Source of the DNA: CAVVUC01 sp963751395
Lineage (GTDB): Bacteria; Verrucomicrobiota; Verrucomicrobiia; Chthoniobacterales; Chthoniobacteraceae
DNA length: 64,000 bases
Direction of reading: 5' to 3'
NCBI GenBank assembly: GCA_963751395.1
Contig: CAVVUC010000002.1
Span: 744,001 to 808,000, forward strand
Shown here: piece after piece, positions 27,286 through 40,900 of the stretch
Layout: every line of letters starts with the position of its first letter
Position numbering within the stretch: the stretch's first letter is position 1
The notes under the pieces: generated by a model
Databases searched by the model: none
Told to the model about the DNA's origin: nothing
Seen by the model: only the letters and a program-made list of their open reading frames with translations
Translations under genes and position numbers: made by a program

Positions 27286-30200
27286 TCATGGCTTTGTGAT
27301 TTTCAAACGCACAAACCTCTTCGGGCCGGTTCCGGCGGGGACGATGACTGTCAGCGTCTGAGTGGTGTCGTCGTCGAAACTCGGCGTGGGGTTTTGGTCA
27401 ATGCCGCTGCTGCTCCAGCTTCCGGCGGCAAGCGTGTCGCTGTATTCGACGGTGAATGTCGCCTGGCCGGCAGCGACCTTGCGGCGGGTATAGCTGAACT
27501 CAAGGTTCGAGCCATTCTTCACCAGAGAGCCGATTGCCGGAGTGCTGGCTTTCGGGTTCGAGAGCGTCGCCCATTCCATGAGATTCGCGAGGCCGTCGTG
27601 ATCTGGATCGGCGCTCGGGCCGATGATGTTCTCGTCGGTGACTCCGGGCCAATTCAGGGCCTGCCAGTCCTCGAAAACTGCGGGATTCCGCGCCACGCTC
27701 ACGGCGAGCGTGCGTGAAACCTCGCCCAACGCGTTCGAGGCGGCGAGGCGCAGCACGTAGTCGCCCGGCTCGGAGAAAACAACGGTCGTGGCGGGGCTGG
27801 TCTCGTCGCCAAAGGCCGCAGTGCCCGGCCCGGATACAAGTTCCCAAATCGAGCCGGTTGCTCCCGAGGTCGTGCCGCTGAGATTGGCGGACACTCCGCG
27901 CATCGCGGCGGGCGCGGTGCCGGGAGCCACCGTGGGCGCGGACGGCGTGCCGGTGCTGTAGGTGATGCTGAGTTGAGGCCGCAGCGCGGTGGTTGCATGA
28001 TCGTCGGAAACGAAGCGGGCGAAGATATTGCTGCCCGAGGTGTCGCCCGCCATGGTGAGCATGAAGCGCAGCGGGCGGGCTGCGGAGAGGGCGGCATTGG
28101 CCTCGGTGAGGAAGGCGGGAGGAAGGGAAAAGGCGCACTGAGTGCCGACGGGCAGCGCGGCAGTGTCGAAGCCGCTGTAGCTGCCGATGACAGTGGTGGA
28201 GAAATCGGTCCCGCTCTGGCCGCCCGGAGTGCCCCAGAGGTTGGCGGTGGTGGAACCGGTGCGGGAATTCCAATCCGCCCCGCTCCCTGCACCGACAGTG
28301 GCGGAGGAGTTGGAGTTTCCGGTGCCTTCGACGATGTCCTTGAGCAGCGGGCGAAGTTCGAGGTTGTTGACGCTGCCGGTGGAAGTCGCCGCGATCCAGA
28401 GATCGAATGCGGCGCTGGTGATGGTGGAGTTTGCCGGGATGCCGGCCAGGGCGAAGGAAAACAACCCGCGCATCGGCTGGTTGTTGAAACGGCCGATGAG
28501 GAGTTGATCGCGCGCGCCGGAGTTCCAAGTGCCCGAGTCTCCCCGGATGAAGGTGGCGATGTGGCCGTAGCCGTTCACCCCTTCGCGGAAGGTGACGGTA
28601 TTCGTGACGGTCGGGCTGGCGTCCGCCTGCACCGTCCGCTCGGCCAGGCCTTGCAGCGCCTGGCCGTTCACCGTGACGGTGGCGGTGCAGCGCAGCGTGT
28701 AAGTGCCGGTGGCGGAAAAGTGGACGCGGGTGTCGGCGGCGGCCGGGTTTTCAAATGTCGCCGTGCCGGGGCCGGAAACGAGCGACCATGAAACCACGGG
28801 CGCGCCAAACGCGGCGTTGAAGGTGACTGCGGCAGTGACGCGCAGATCGGGTTGAAGGCCGGGAATCCCGATGCCATCGGCAGCCGGACTCGTGATGGCG
28901 ACGACCGGAGGAGGCGTCGTCACGCTGCCGGTCACGGTTCCATCGCCCAGATAGATCCCGCCGGTTTCGATAAGGATGTCGCCGTTAATGGTCCCGTTGT
29001 TGATCAAGGTCGCTCCGCCTTTCACCGTCACGTTCGAGGTCACGGAACCTTCGATATCGAGCGTGCCCGCAGTGAGCGTGGTCGGGCCGGTGTAGGTGCT
29101 GGCACCCCCGAGGGAAAAGCTGCCCGCGCCGGTTTTGAGCAGGGCGCCGTCACCGGAGATGACGCCGTCGAACGCAGAATTGCTGGTGCCGTCAATCGTG
29201 AGATCCGCGCCGCCGAGTTGCACGCGCGAGCCGGAGCCGTCGCTGGCGTTGATCCCGGCAAGCGTTTGAAAATTCACGCCCGAGAGATCGAGCACGCCGC
29301 CGTTGCCGAGCGATACGATGGTCGCGGCGGGCAGACGGTTGCCGATGCCGGTGCCGGTGTTGAACCACTTTTTCGCAAGGTAGGCGTCCACGTCCAACTG
29401 CTGCTGGCTGGTGAGCGTCGTGTTAAACATCATCACCTCGCCGATCTGCTCGCCGCCGTAGCGATTGGTGCGGTCGCGGGCCAGCGTGTTGGCGCTGACG
29501 TTGGCCGTGGTGAACGCGCCGATGCGGACGAGGTTGCTTGCGGCAGGCATAATGGTGGTGGTGCCGGTGACTGCGGCACCATTCAACCAGGTGGTTCCGT
29601 TGCGGATGTTGGCGGAGGCGTAGGTGCTGTTCCAGATCGCCGCGCCGGGACCGCCGGAATGGAAATGGTAGTCGGTGGCGGTTGAACCCAGGAGGAAGTT
29701 GTCGTTGCTGGTTTTGCCGACCCAGAACATCGCGCGGATGTCAGTCATGGCGGCATTGAACTGCATCCAGTCGGCGGCGGTCGGCGTGGCTGTTGAGTAG
29801 TAGGCATACGCGCCGAAATCCACCAGCGACTTCGCCGGCCCCGCCAGCGAGAGATCGGTGATGAGCGACGGCTGATTCGCCGCAGTGCTTTGCGAGACAA
29901 ACGTGCCTCTTCCATTCGCGTCGTTCCACTGCGCGAGCGCCGTGCCGGAGCTGACCAGCGATCCGTCATTCGTCGCGTCGAGCCAGAGCACTGGCGCGTC
30001 GGTCATGGCGAGGCGCAGTGTGCCGCCGAGGATGGTGACGCTGCCCGTGAACGTGTTGGAGGCGGTGAGGACAAGCGTGCCGGAGCCGGTCTTCACGATG
30101 TTGCCGATGTTGTTAATGAACGCGATCGAGCCGAAGATCGTTGTGCCGTCGCCGTCGAACGTGACGGTTTTTCCGTTGAGGTTGAACGGAAACGGGCCGG

Positions 30201-33200
30201 TCTGCGTGAAGCGGATCACCGCTCCGGAGTCGGCGGTGATGGTGACGGGTTGCTTGAAGTAAAAATTCGCGGCGGAGCCGGTGAACGTGACGGTTCCGTT
30301 CGCCACGCGAAGGCTCGCGACATCGTGGGAAGCGCCGTTGAACCCGGCAAGGCTCACGGAATAGGCGAGCGGCGAGCCGGGATTGGTCGAGGCGAAAGCG
30401 GCGTGACGTCCGCCCGCCCACGCTTCCGTCGTGGCGAGGCCGCCCGGCGTTTTTGTCCAGCTACTCGTGAGCCAGGTGTAGCTGCTGCCGCTGGTTACCG
30501 ATCCCGCAGTGCTGCCGTTCGGGTCGAAATACCACGGCCCGATTGCGAGTGCGGCGACTTCGGTGGACGGCAGGCTGTCGCCAACAGCGCTGCGCGTCGC
30601 GACGACGTAATAGTAAGTCACGCCGTCGGTCACGGCGGTGTCGGTGAATGCGTTGGAAGCCGGCGCGCCGATCTCGGTGTAAGGCCCGCCCGGGACAGTC
30701 GCGCGACGAACCGAGTATGCCGCGGCTCCTTCGGTGGGAAGCCACGAGAGCGCGATCTTCCCAAGCGAAACGGAGGCGGTCAAGTCCGGTCGGGATGTCA
30801 ATGTCTTCGAGCGGCGTGATCGAGCCGGAGCCGACGATCACGCCGGGAAAACTCGCGGCATTCACCGCAATCCCCTTGCGCTGGATCACGCCGTTGATGA
30901 TGAGGCGTTTCACCGTCACGTCTCCCGAGGGCAGCGTCAGCGAGCCGTTGATGGAGAGGGAAACGGTGGAGGCGATCGTCGCGGTCGAGAGATTCAGGTT
31001 GCCGGAAACCGTGAGCGTGCCGATGCCCGTGAGCGAGCCGGTGACGGTCAAGGCACCCGTGCCAGTGGACACCGTCGCGTTGCTGGCGACATCGAGGCTG
31101 GCAAGGCTGGCCGAAGTGCCGTTCAACAAAAGACCCGTGCCGGCTCCGAGCACAGCCCGGTTCGCGCCGGGAAGCGCCGCGCCGCCTGGTTGAAATGCGA
31201 GCGTGCCCGACTCGATGATCGTGTCGCCGGTGTAAGTCAGGTTCGCCGGACGCGACCAATTCGCGCCGCCTTTTTTAATGAAGTTGCCGTTCACCGAGAC
31301 GGGCGCATTGAGTTTGCCGCCCCACCATTCGAGCGAGGACGCGGTCAAGGTTCCGCTGCCGGACACGATGCCGCCATCCATCACGAGCGTCCCAACGGTC
31401 TCGCTGTATGACTTCAGGTTGAACGTGCCGCCGGGCATGACGCGCAGGGTCGCGGAGTTCGGAATCCGGTTACTGGCTCCGAGCGCCAGTTCGCCGGTGT
31501 GAACTTCCACGGGACCGGTGGTGGAAAGCGAACTCGACAGCGTCGTCACCGCACTTGAGTAGAAATCCGCTTTCACATAGCCCGCCGCGCCGGACGCGCC
31601 GCTCTGCGGCCATGTTTTCGAGAACTGCACCGCCGGCTCTGTTCCCTTGGTCACCGTCGCGCCCGTGCTCGTGAACGCGATCGTATCGACCCGGCCGTTG
31701 TAGGTGACCCGCACCGTCGCGCCGCTCGCGCTCGAACTGACCAGCTCGGTCGCGAGCACGGGCGTGACGCCGACTTTGCGCGGATGCAGGACGGTGAGGA
31801 AATCGTCCGAACCACTCGGGCTGTTCCGGACGGAGAAATAATTCAGCCGTTGGAACGAGAATGGATTGCGGCCCGCATCGGGAGCGCCGAAACGCGAGTC
31901 GCCCTGCATGGTGAACATGCCGGCAACGCGCGGATCGGGAGCGGCGCTCGCCAGCGGATTCGCGATGGCGCCGGAGTCGCTCGAGAAGAAATTTGTTCCG
32001 GTGAGCGTCGGGACGGGCAGCGTCGCGGATGGCAGCACGAAATGGATTTCGAGATCGACGTTCTGCGGCGTGTGGCTGATCACCTTGTGCGCCTGCCATT
32101 CGAGCGTGGCGTCGCCGGGCGTATGGAAAAACCAGTCGGCGTAACCGCTCGTCGCCGTTTCATCCCAGACCACGAGATAATCGCCTTTCATCATCACCAT
32201 GTGGCGGATTGACGTGGTGCCGTAATTGGTTTTACCCACCGCATAGTCCGCCACAGCCGATGTCCCGAACGCCTGAAACTCCCCGCTCGCCGTATCCGAG
32301 GCGCTGCCGCCATTAAAGCGGATCGTGTTGTGGGCGGGAACCGACTCGTTGAAGGTGTTGCCGCTCACATAGGGTCCGGACGTGGAGTCGAGCGCCAGCG
32401 GAACGCCGAAGGCAAACAGGTCGATGTGGCCCATGTCGGCGTCGCTGTGGACGCCGCCGTTGGCACCGCATTTGAACGAGGCGAAAAACTCGTCGGAGGT
32501 CCCCGTGCCGGCACGCAGGGTGGCCATGCCGTAGCGTGCGCTGTAGGTCGAGGCATTCGGCCGCTGCGAAACGGTCGGAAGGCGCGGGTCTAACAACAGG
32601 ATATTAGTGAGGCTGCCCGCACCGGTATTGAGGGACTGGCGCGGCTTTCCATTGCGCACCCACCAGTCCTGTAGGCGTGCCGAGAAATCCGGATCGCGGT
32701 CCTTGTAATACGGCGCGAAGATCGACAGGTCGTAGTAATAATGGCTGCCGCCATTGCTGCTGTAGGTCGAGTCCCCCCAAGCCGGGGTGACCATTTTGTT
32801 GGACGTGAGGGAAACCGGCGGTGAGGAGAACCGGATGAACCAGTCGAGCGCCGAGCGCACGGACTGGTGGTCATACATGTCCACGTTGAGGCGGCGCTGC
32901 ATCACTCGCAGGAATTTTCCAACCAGCTCGAGCGACCAGTCGTGGTAACGCGGGCTTTCCCCGCCTGCGCCGTCGGGAAAATAAGTGTCGAGAAATTTCG
33001 CCACGTAGGAAACCGAGCGGCTCACCCAAAGCTGCGAGTCGGGATGCTCGGGGAAGTTCAGGCCGGCCAGGCCCATGGCGAGGTAGGTTTCCAGATACAG
33101 GTTGCCGCCGCCGCCCTTATCGGTGCCGAGGTAGGGGAACTTCGCGTTGATGTATTCCTCGGCGAGGTCCATCGCCTGTTTCTTCTGCGCCGCCGTCGCA

Positions 33201-34573
33201 TAGCCGAGGCCGACGGCGATGTCGTAGCGATACATGTCCCACATCAGGGCGCGGCCCATTTCGCTCACATAGGTGCTGAGCAGTCCGTTGCCGTCGCCGC
33301 TTCCGGGATAGCGGAAGAAGTAGTTGTTCGCCGACTGCTTCTGCGAGGCCGAGCCGTAGAGGTAATTCTGGAGCAGCTTTTCCGGGCTTTGCGGAAAAAC
33401 GGCGAGGCGCGCGCGGATGTCGGCGTCGTCTTCCGGGCCGTTCAGGAGCATCGGGCGTGTCGTGACCGGCAACGGCGCGACATCGTATCCGAGCCGGTCG
33501 GTGCGAATGCCGGGCAGCGCGAGGTTGTCGTTCAATCGCTGGACGATCGTCGCGAGTTCGCCGGTGAAGGTTGTCCCCGGCGGATAAAGCACCGGCGGGG
33601 GCGTGGCGGCGACGAGCGTTGTCAGGCGCGAGTAAAGCGCGGCGTTGATTCCGTAACCGGGCACGAGGTAATACGTGACGTCAAGGATGCTGCCGGGCGT
33701 CGCGTTGTAGAGCCGGATGCCCGGGCGCACGGAAATGGCGCTCGTGGAGTCGGAGTAATTGACGACGCACTGGTTCGGCGAGGCCATCTGGGTTTTTCCG
33801 AACACCACGCCGACCGCCGCGCGGTTCACGATGTCGTCCCGGTTGTAGATCACCGCGTAGCCGCTCGTTTGCGTGATGTCCGTCTGCGCGTTCTGCGGGA
33901 TGTTGGAACCCTGGTGGTAGTATTCGCCGAGCGCGCCGGAAGGCGTGAGGCTCGCGGCGAGCGCGTTGAAATTCGAGACGTGGAATGTATGCATGTTCTC
34001 GAAATACGGCGCGGAAATATCCAGCGGCACGCCGTTCACCGTGGCGTCGCCGATGCGGATGACGCGCCGCACTTTGATCGAGCCGTCGGACATCGGCTCG
34101 TAGCGCACGAGGCCGCTGAATTTCGACTGCACCGCGGACTGGAGGTGCGTGGCCCATTGATCCTGCGCGACGGAATAAACATCGACCGCCTGCGTCGTCG
34201 CGTTCTTCTCGATCTGCATCACCGGCGCGACGCGCTGCTTCGAGGTGCCCGCCTGGCAGATGTAAAAGCGGTCGTCCGTCGCCGCGTTCCCGTCGTCCAG
34301 CGCGACCGGCCCCATGAGTCCCCACTGCGTGTTCACGCCCGTGATCGTGCTGCCGGTCGGGATGATTTCCTTGCTGCTCTCGACGCTCGCCCGCATCCGC
34401 ACGATCGACCCGCCTGCTCCGAGAGCGAGATCGAATTGGTTCTGTCCGCTCTTTGTGCTCGTCAGCCAGAGATCGCTCGGAAATGGCGAGCCTGGAGAAA
34501 CGGAGGAACTCCAAGTGGTCTGAGCGTTAGCGCTGGTGGCAATCGCGAGGAAGAGGACGCAAACGATGCGCAT
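27286..34573 (-). CDS. Giant secreted heparinase II/III-like protein 1 (one frameshift)
   Basis: About 2428 residues after repair. Signal peptide MRIVCVLFLAIATSANAQ at 34573; the frame is open further upstream but only through repeats. Residues ~380-760 are a polysaccharide lyase-type alpha toroid and the start of a beta sandwich (GVHSDADMGHIDLFAFGVPLALDS then AHNTIRFNGG, as in heparinase II/III). After this come beta-strand repeat stretches, an fn3-like domain (ASVSLGKIALSWLP), a LamG-like domain (LWLDATNDGSLV), PATR-like repeats, a PKD-like domain, a DNRLRE-like domain, and a C-terminal DPDHDGLANLMEWA segment with Gly/Ser strands. One extra base at 30782-30785, shown by comparison with protein 2, splits it in two. 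It likely attacks acidic or sulfated glycans outside the cell. Confidence 0.78.
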
Positions 34574-34582
34574 CGTTCCAAG

Positions 34583-34654
34583 CCGGAGGGACGAGTTCCA
34601 CGAGTCCCCATCTTCCGAGCGAGAGTGTGGGACTCGTGGAACTCGTCCCTCCGG
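34583..34654. repeat. 26-bp perfect inverted repeat (REP-like palindrome)
   Basis: Arms 34583-34608 and 34629-34654 are exact reverse complements, starting CCGGAGGGACGAGTTCCACG, with a 20-nt loop. It lies just upstream of the giant gene 1 start. The stretch 34655-34901 that follows is rich in GCGC/CGCCGC repeats (for example near 34690-34735 and 34785-34825), looks like a REP/intergenic repeat cluster, and has no gene. Confidence 0.85.
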
Positions 34655-34901
34655 GAAACGGATTCGCGCGGCGAGTGTTCCCTGCCGCGCGGGCAAGCCC
34701 GCTCCACCGCAAAGCGGCGTCGGGCCGCCGCAGTCCAAAGGCTTCGCCAAAACGGCACGACGCGCCGTCTGCATTTTGCGCGCAGCGCTTTGGAGTGCGC
34801 GGACTTGGCCGCGCTTTGTGGCAGGAGGAGACTTGTCTCCGTGGCGGGGGTGGGTGTTCTGGTTCATGTCAGCGTGCGAGTCATCGGATTGAAAAATCGG
34901 G

Positions 34902-37900
34902 TCAAGGGGTAGTCACCTTCAGCCGGACAAAGCGCTTCGGCCCTGAGCCGGCGGGCACGATGACTTTCAATGTTTGGATATTGGTGTCCTCGAAGCTCGG
35001 CGTGGGGTTTTGCTCAACGCCGCTGCTGCTCCAGCTTCCGCCGGCCAGCGTGTCGCTGTATTCGACGAGGTATGTCACTCCAGTCGCGTTCTTGTTGCGG
35101 GTGTAAGTGTATTCAAGGTTCTGACCGTTTCTCACGAGGTTTGCGGGGACGGTGTCCGGCGCGTTCGGATCGAGCGCAAGGGCAAACTCCATGAGATTGC
35201 TCAGGCCGTCCTTGTCCCCGTCCACAGTCGGGCCGGAGATGGCGGCGTTGCTCCAGTTGGCTCCGAAGCGGGCGGCCTGCCATTGCTGCCAGGCCGATGC
35301 GGGAGTCCACACGAGATTCACGCCGGTGCCGGTGTGTTGCAGCGTGAACGCGCCGAACCAGCTCGCGTTGCGGCCACCCGAATCGACGGGCGGAGTTCCA
35401 AGCGCAAATGTGCCGCTGAGCGCGGTCGCGGCGAGGACCGGGAAGGTCCGCGTCGTGGACCAGAATGCGTTGGTGAAGTTCACCGCGCTCCCAAAAGCGA
35501 GGTTGATCGCGGCCCCCGCAGAAACGGTGGTGCCGCCGGCGTTGATGCGGTCGCCTGCGTCGATGGCGTTGTCGCCGAGTTCCCATTCGATGCGGGCCGT
35601 GCTGGAAAAATTCAGCGAGCCGGTGAATACGATCGTGCCGACGCCGTTCCCCGGCGCGACTGTGCCGCCGATCGTGGACGGGCTGGCGATGGTTCCTTCG
35701 CCTCCGATTTTTGCAACAGAGGCTACTGTGAGCGCGGCGGGACTGGAGATGAGACCGTCCACCAGAAACGTGCCGGCGTTCACATTGGTCGCGCCGGTGT
35801 AGTCGTTCTCGCCCGCGAGGGTGAACGTGCCGGAGCCGGACTTGATGACGCGCCCGCCGCCGGAGATCGTGCCGTCGAACCATGAGTTGCCCGTGCCGTC
35901 GATGGTGAGATCCGCCCCGCCGAGCTGCACGCGCGAGCCGGAGCCGTCGCTGGCGTTGAGCGCGGCGAGCGTTTGGAAGTTGACGCCGGTGAGGTCGAGC
36001 ACGCCACCGTTGCCGAGCGTGACCGGGGTCGCAACGGGCAGGCGGTTGCCGACGCCGACACCGGTGTTGAACCACTTCTTCGCGAGGTAGGCGTCCACGT
36101 CCAACTGCTGCTGGCTGGTGAGCGTCGTGTTGAAAATCATCACCTCGCCAATCTGCTCGCCGCCGTAGCGATAGGTGCGGTCGCGGGCCAGCGTGTTGGC
36201 ATTCACGTTGGCGGTGGTGAACACGCCGATGCGGACGAGGTTGCTTGCGGCAGGCATAATGGTGGTGGTGCCGGTGACGGTCGTGCCATTCAACCAGGTG
36301 GTTCCGCTGCGGATGCTGGCGGAGGCGTAGGTGCTGTTCCAGATCGCCGCGCCGGGACCGCCGGAATGGAAATGGTAGTCGGTGGCGGTTGAACCCAGGA
36401 GGAAGTTGTTGTTACTGGTTTTGCCGACCCAGAACATCGCGCGGATGTCGGTCATGGCGGCATTGAACTGCATCCAGTCGGCGGTGGTCGGCGTGGCTGT
36501 CGAGTAGTAGGCATAGGGCCCGAAATCCACCAATGACTTTGCCGGACCGGTGAGCGTCGCATCGGTGGTGAGCACCGGCTGATTTGCCTCGGTGCTTTGC
36601 GAGACATACGTGCCTCTGCCGTTCGCGTCGTTCCATTGCACGAGCGCCGTGCCCGAGTTCACGAGCGTCTCCGGATTCGTCGCGTCGAGCCAGAGTGTCG
36701 GCAGATCAGTCACGGCAAGGCGCACGGTGCCGCCGAGGATGGAGAGGCTGCCGGCGAACGTGTTCGACGCCGTGAGCACGAGCGTGCCGGAGCCGGTCTT
36801 GACGATGTTGCCGGTGTTCACGATGACGGTGCTCGATCCGACGATCGTGGTGCCGTCGCCGTCGAACGTGACGGTTTGTCTGTTCAGGTTGAAGGCGAGC
36901 GAGCCGGTCTGGGCGAAGCGGATGGTGGTTCCGGCATCGGCGGTGATGACGGGTGGCTCGGTGAAGTAGAAATTTCCGGGCGTGCCGGTGAGAGTGACCG
37001 TGCCCTGCGTGACCCGCATCGAACGGAACCCGTGGGCCGCCCCGCTGAAGTTCGAGCCAACGGTGACGGAGTATGCGAGCGGAAGTCCGGGCGAGGTGGC
37101 GGCGAATTGCACGTGGCGCAGCGGGCCGGAAGCCTCGGTCGCCGTGGTGCCGCCGGGGGTTTTGGTCCAACTGTTCGTGACCCAGTCGTAGCTGCCGCCA
37201 TTTGTCACCGAGCCGCCGGTCGCGCCGTTCGGATCGAAATACCACGGCCCGCTCGCGAGCGCGGTGACCTCGGCGGAAGGCAGGCTGTCGCCGACCGTGC
37301 TGCGACTGACGACGACGTAATAATAGGTGACGCCGTCGGTCACGCCGGTGTCGATGAAGCTGTTCGTGCCGGGCACGCCGATCTCGGTGTAAGGCCCGCC
37401 CGCAGTCGTGGCGCGCCGCACCGAGTAAGTCGTGACGCCCTCGACGGGCAGCCAGGTGAGCGTGACTTTTCCCAGTGAAACGGAGGCGGTCAGGCCGGTC
37501 GGGATGCCGATGTCTTCGAGCGGCGTGATCGAGCCGGAGCCGACGATCACGCCGGGAAAACTCGCGGCGTTCACCGCAATCCCCGCGCGCTGGATCACGC
37601 CGTTGATAAAGAGGCGTTTCACCGTCACGGCTCCGGAGAGCAGCGTCAGCGAGCCGTTGATCGAGAGGGAAACGGTCGAGGCGATCGTCGCGGTCGAGAG
37701 ATTCAGGTTGCCCGAAACGCTGAGCGTGCCGATGCCCGTGAGCGAGCCGGTGACGGTCAAGGCGCCCGTGCCGGTGGCCACCGTCGCGTTGCCGGCGACA
37801 TCGAGGCTGGCCACGCTCGCCGAACTGCCGCTCACCTGGAGGCTGGTGCCGGCTCCGAGCACGGCGCGATTCGTTCCGGGCAATGTCGTGCCGCCCGATT

Positions 37901-40900
37901 GCATGGCGAGCGTGCCCGACTCGATGATCGTGTCGCCGCTGTAGGTCAGGTTCGCCGGACGCGACCAGGAGACGCCGCCTTTTTTAATGAAGTTGCCGTT
38001 CACCGAAACCGGCGCGTTGAGTTTGCCGCCCCACCATTCGAGCGAGGACGCGGTCAAAGTTCCGCTGCCGGAAACAATGCCGCCATCCATCACGAGCGTC
38101 CCAACGGTGTCGCTGTATGACTTCAGGTTGAACGTGCCGCCCGGCATGACGCGCAAGGTCGCGGTGTTCGGAATCCGGTTGGCCGCGCCAAGCGCCAGCT
38201 CGCCGGTGTGAACCTCGACCGGTCCCGTCGTGGTGAGCGCGTTCGAGAGCGTCGTCACCGGGCTTGTGTAGAAGTCCGCTTTCACGAATCCTGTCGCGCC
38301 GGAGGCCCCGCTCTGCGGCCAGGATTTCGTGAACTGGACGGACGGCTCGTTGCCCTTGGTGACGGTCGCGCCCGTGCTCGTGAACGCGATCGTATCGACT
38401 CGGCCGTTGTAAGTGACCCGCACGGTGACGCCGCTCGCGCTGGAACTCACCAGCTCGGTCGTGAGGGCGGGCGTGACGCCGGCCTTGCGCGGATGCAGGA
38501 CGGTGAGGAAATCGCCGGCGGAACTGGCATTGCGCACCGAAAAATACTTGAGCCAATCGAACGGGAAAGGATTGCGCGAAGTGCTGCCGTCGCCGAAGCG
38601 GTTCTCGCCCATCATCGTGAACATGCCGGGTGCGGCTGGATCGGTGGCCTGGCTGGCGAGCTGGTTGCGCAGGGCGGTCGTATCGCCCGTGGGAATGAAG
38701 CTTCCGGAAAAAGTCGGCTCGACGAGCGGTTCGGCGGGCAGGACGAAATGAATATCGAGGTCCACGCCCCACGGCGTGCTGCTGACCACCTTGTGCGGCT
38801 GCCAGTCCAGCGTGGCGGTGCCGGGCACGCGGAAAAACCAATCGGCATAATTGCTGGCGGTGGTTTCATCCCAGACGACGAGATAGTCGCCTTTCATCAT
38901 CACGAGGTGGCGGTTGGAAACCGTGCCGTAGTTGGTGTCTCCCACCGCATAATCGGCGCTGGGCGAGGTGCCGAAAGCACTGAACGAACCGCTCACACTG
39001 TCCCATGCTCCCGCGCCGTTGAAGCGCACGGTGTTGTGGGCGGCAGCGGCTGGATTGAAGGCGGTGGTGTTGTAGGGGCCGGACGTTGAGTCGAGCGCCA
39101 GCGGCACGCCAAAGGCGAAAAGATCGATATGGCCGATGTCGGAATCCTGGTGGGCCCCGCCTTGGGTGCCGCATTTGAAGGAGGCGAAAAACTCGTCGTC
39201 GGTGCCGCTGCCGGAGCGCAGGGTGGCGTGGCCGATGCGCGGGCTGTAGGTGCTCGAATTCGGGCGCATGGGCGCTACGGGCAGTCGCGAATCGAGCATG
39301 AGGATGTTGGTCAGCCCGCTCGTGGTGGCGCTATACACATCGCGCGGCCGGCCGTTCCGCGTCCACCATTCCATCAAGCGCGCGCTGAAGTCCGGATCGC
39401 GTTCCCGATAGGCGGGCGCGAACAGCGAGAGATCGTAATAATAGTGCATGCCGCTATTCGAGCTGTAGGTCGAGTCGCCCCAGGCGGGCGTGACGGATTT
39501 GTTCGACGTGAGCGAGACCGGCGGCGAGGAAAACCGGATCAACCATTCGAGCGCGGAGCGGATGCCGGGTTCGTCGTAGAGATCGATGTTCGCGCGCCTT
39601 TTTAGGACGCGCAGGTACATGGCGAGTTGTTCGAGCGTCCAATCATGGTAACGCGGCGACTCGGTGCCCGCGCCATCGGGGAAATAGGTATCCACGATCT
39701 TCTTCACGTTGGTGACCGAGCGGCTGATCCAGAGTTGGGAGTCCGGGTGCTCGGGGAAGTTCAGCCCAGCCAGGCCAATGGCGATGTAGGCTTCCAAAGC
39801 GAGATTCCCGCCTCCGACTCCGTCCGGCTTGATGTAGGTGTACTTGGAATCGACGAAGCTCTCGGTGAGACTCAGCATCAAATCTTTTTGCGCCTGGGTC
39901 GCGTAGCCGAGGCCGAGCGCGATATCGTAGCGGTATTGATCCCACATCATGTGGCGGGCCTTTATCGGTGTTGTAGTTCGTGCGCAGCCCGTTTCCATCG
40001 CCGCTGCCCGGATAGCGGAAGAAGTAGTTGTTCGCCGACTGCTTTTGCGAGGCCGAGCCGTAGAGATAATTCTGGAGCAACGTCTCCGGAGTCTGCGGAA
40101 AAGCCACCAGCCGCGCGCGGATGTCGGCGTCGTCTTCCGGCCCGTTCAGCAGCATCGGCCGGGTTGTGACCGGCAGGGGCGTCACGTCATAGCCGAGCCG
40201 GTCGGTGCGGATGCCGGGCAGCGCGAGGTTGTCGTTGAGCCGCTGCACGATGGTTGCCAGCTCGCCTGTGAACGTCGTTCCCGCCGGGTAGAGCACCGGA
40301 GCGGGATTGGCGACGACGAGCGTGGCGAGGCGCGAGTAAAGCGCCGCGTTGATTCCGTAACCGGGCACGAGGTAATACGTGACATCCAGAATCGCCCCCG
40401 GCGTTACGCCGTTGAGCTGGATGCCGGGACGGACGGAAATGGCGTTCGTGTCGTCCGAAAAATTCACGACGCACTGGTTCGGCGCGGTCATTTGTTTGGT
40501 GCCGAAAACGATCCCCATCGCGGTGCCTCCCGAGACATTTCCGCTGTTATAGACCACCGCATATCCATTGGTCAGTGTGACATCCGTCGCCTGGTTCTGG
40601 GGAATGTTGGTGGCTTTGGTGTAGGAGGTCTGGATCGCTCCGGAAGTGCTGATTTGCGTTGCCAGCGAGGTAAAATTCGCCACCGGGAAACTGTTTTGCC
40701 CCTCGTAGTAGGGCATCGTCAGATTCCATGTCTGTCCGCTCACGGTCACATCTCCGAAGCGAATGACCCTGCGGACCTTGATCGAGCCGTCGCTGAGCGG
40801 TTCATACCGGACGAGGCCGCTGAATTTTGTGCTCACCGCCGATTGCTGGTTCGTATTCCACTGGTCTTTAGAAACGGAATAGACATCCACCGCCAGCGTC

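Noticed and set aside
32867..34912. Long plus-strand open frames antisense to the giant heparinase genes (also 39949-41472 and 57779-59461)
   Set aside because: High-GC shadow frames; the opposite strand carries clear domains and signal peptides.
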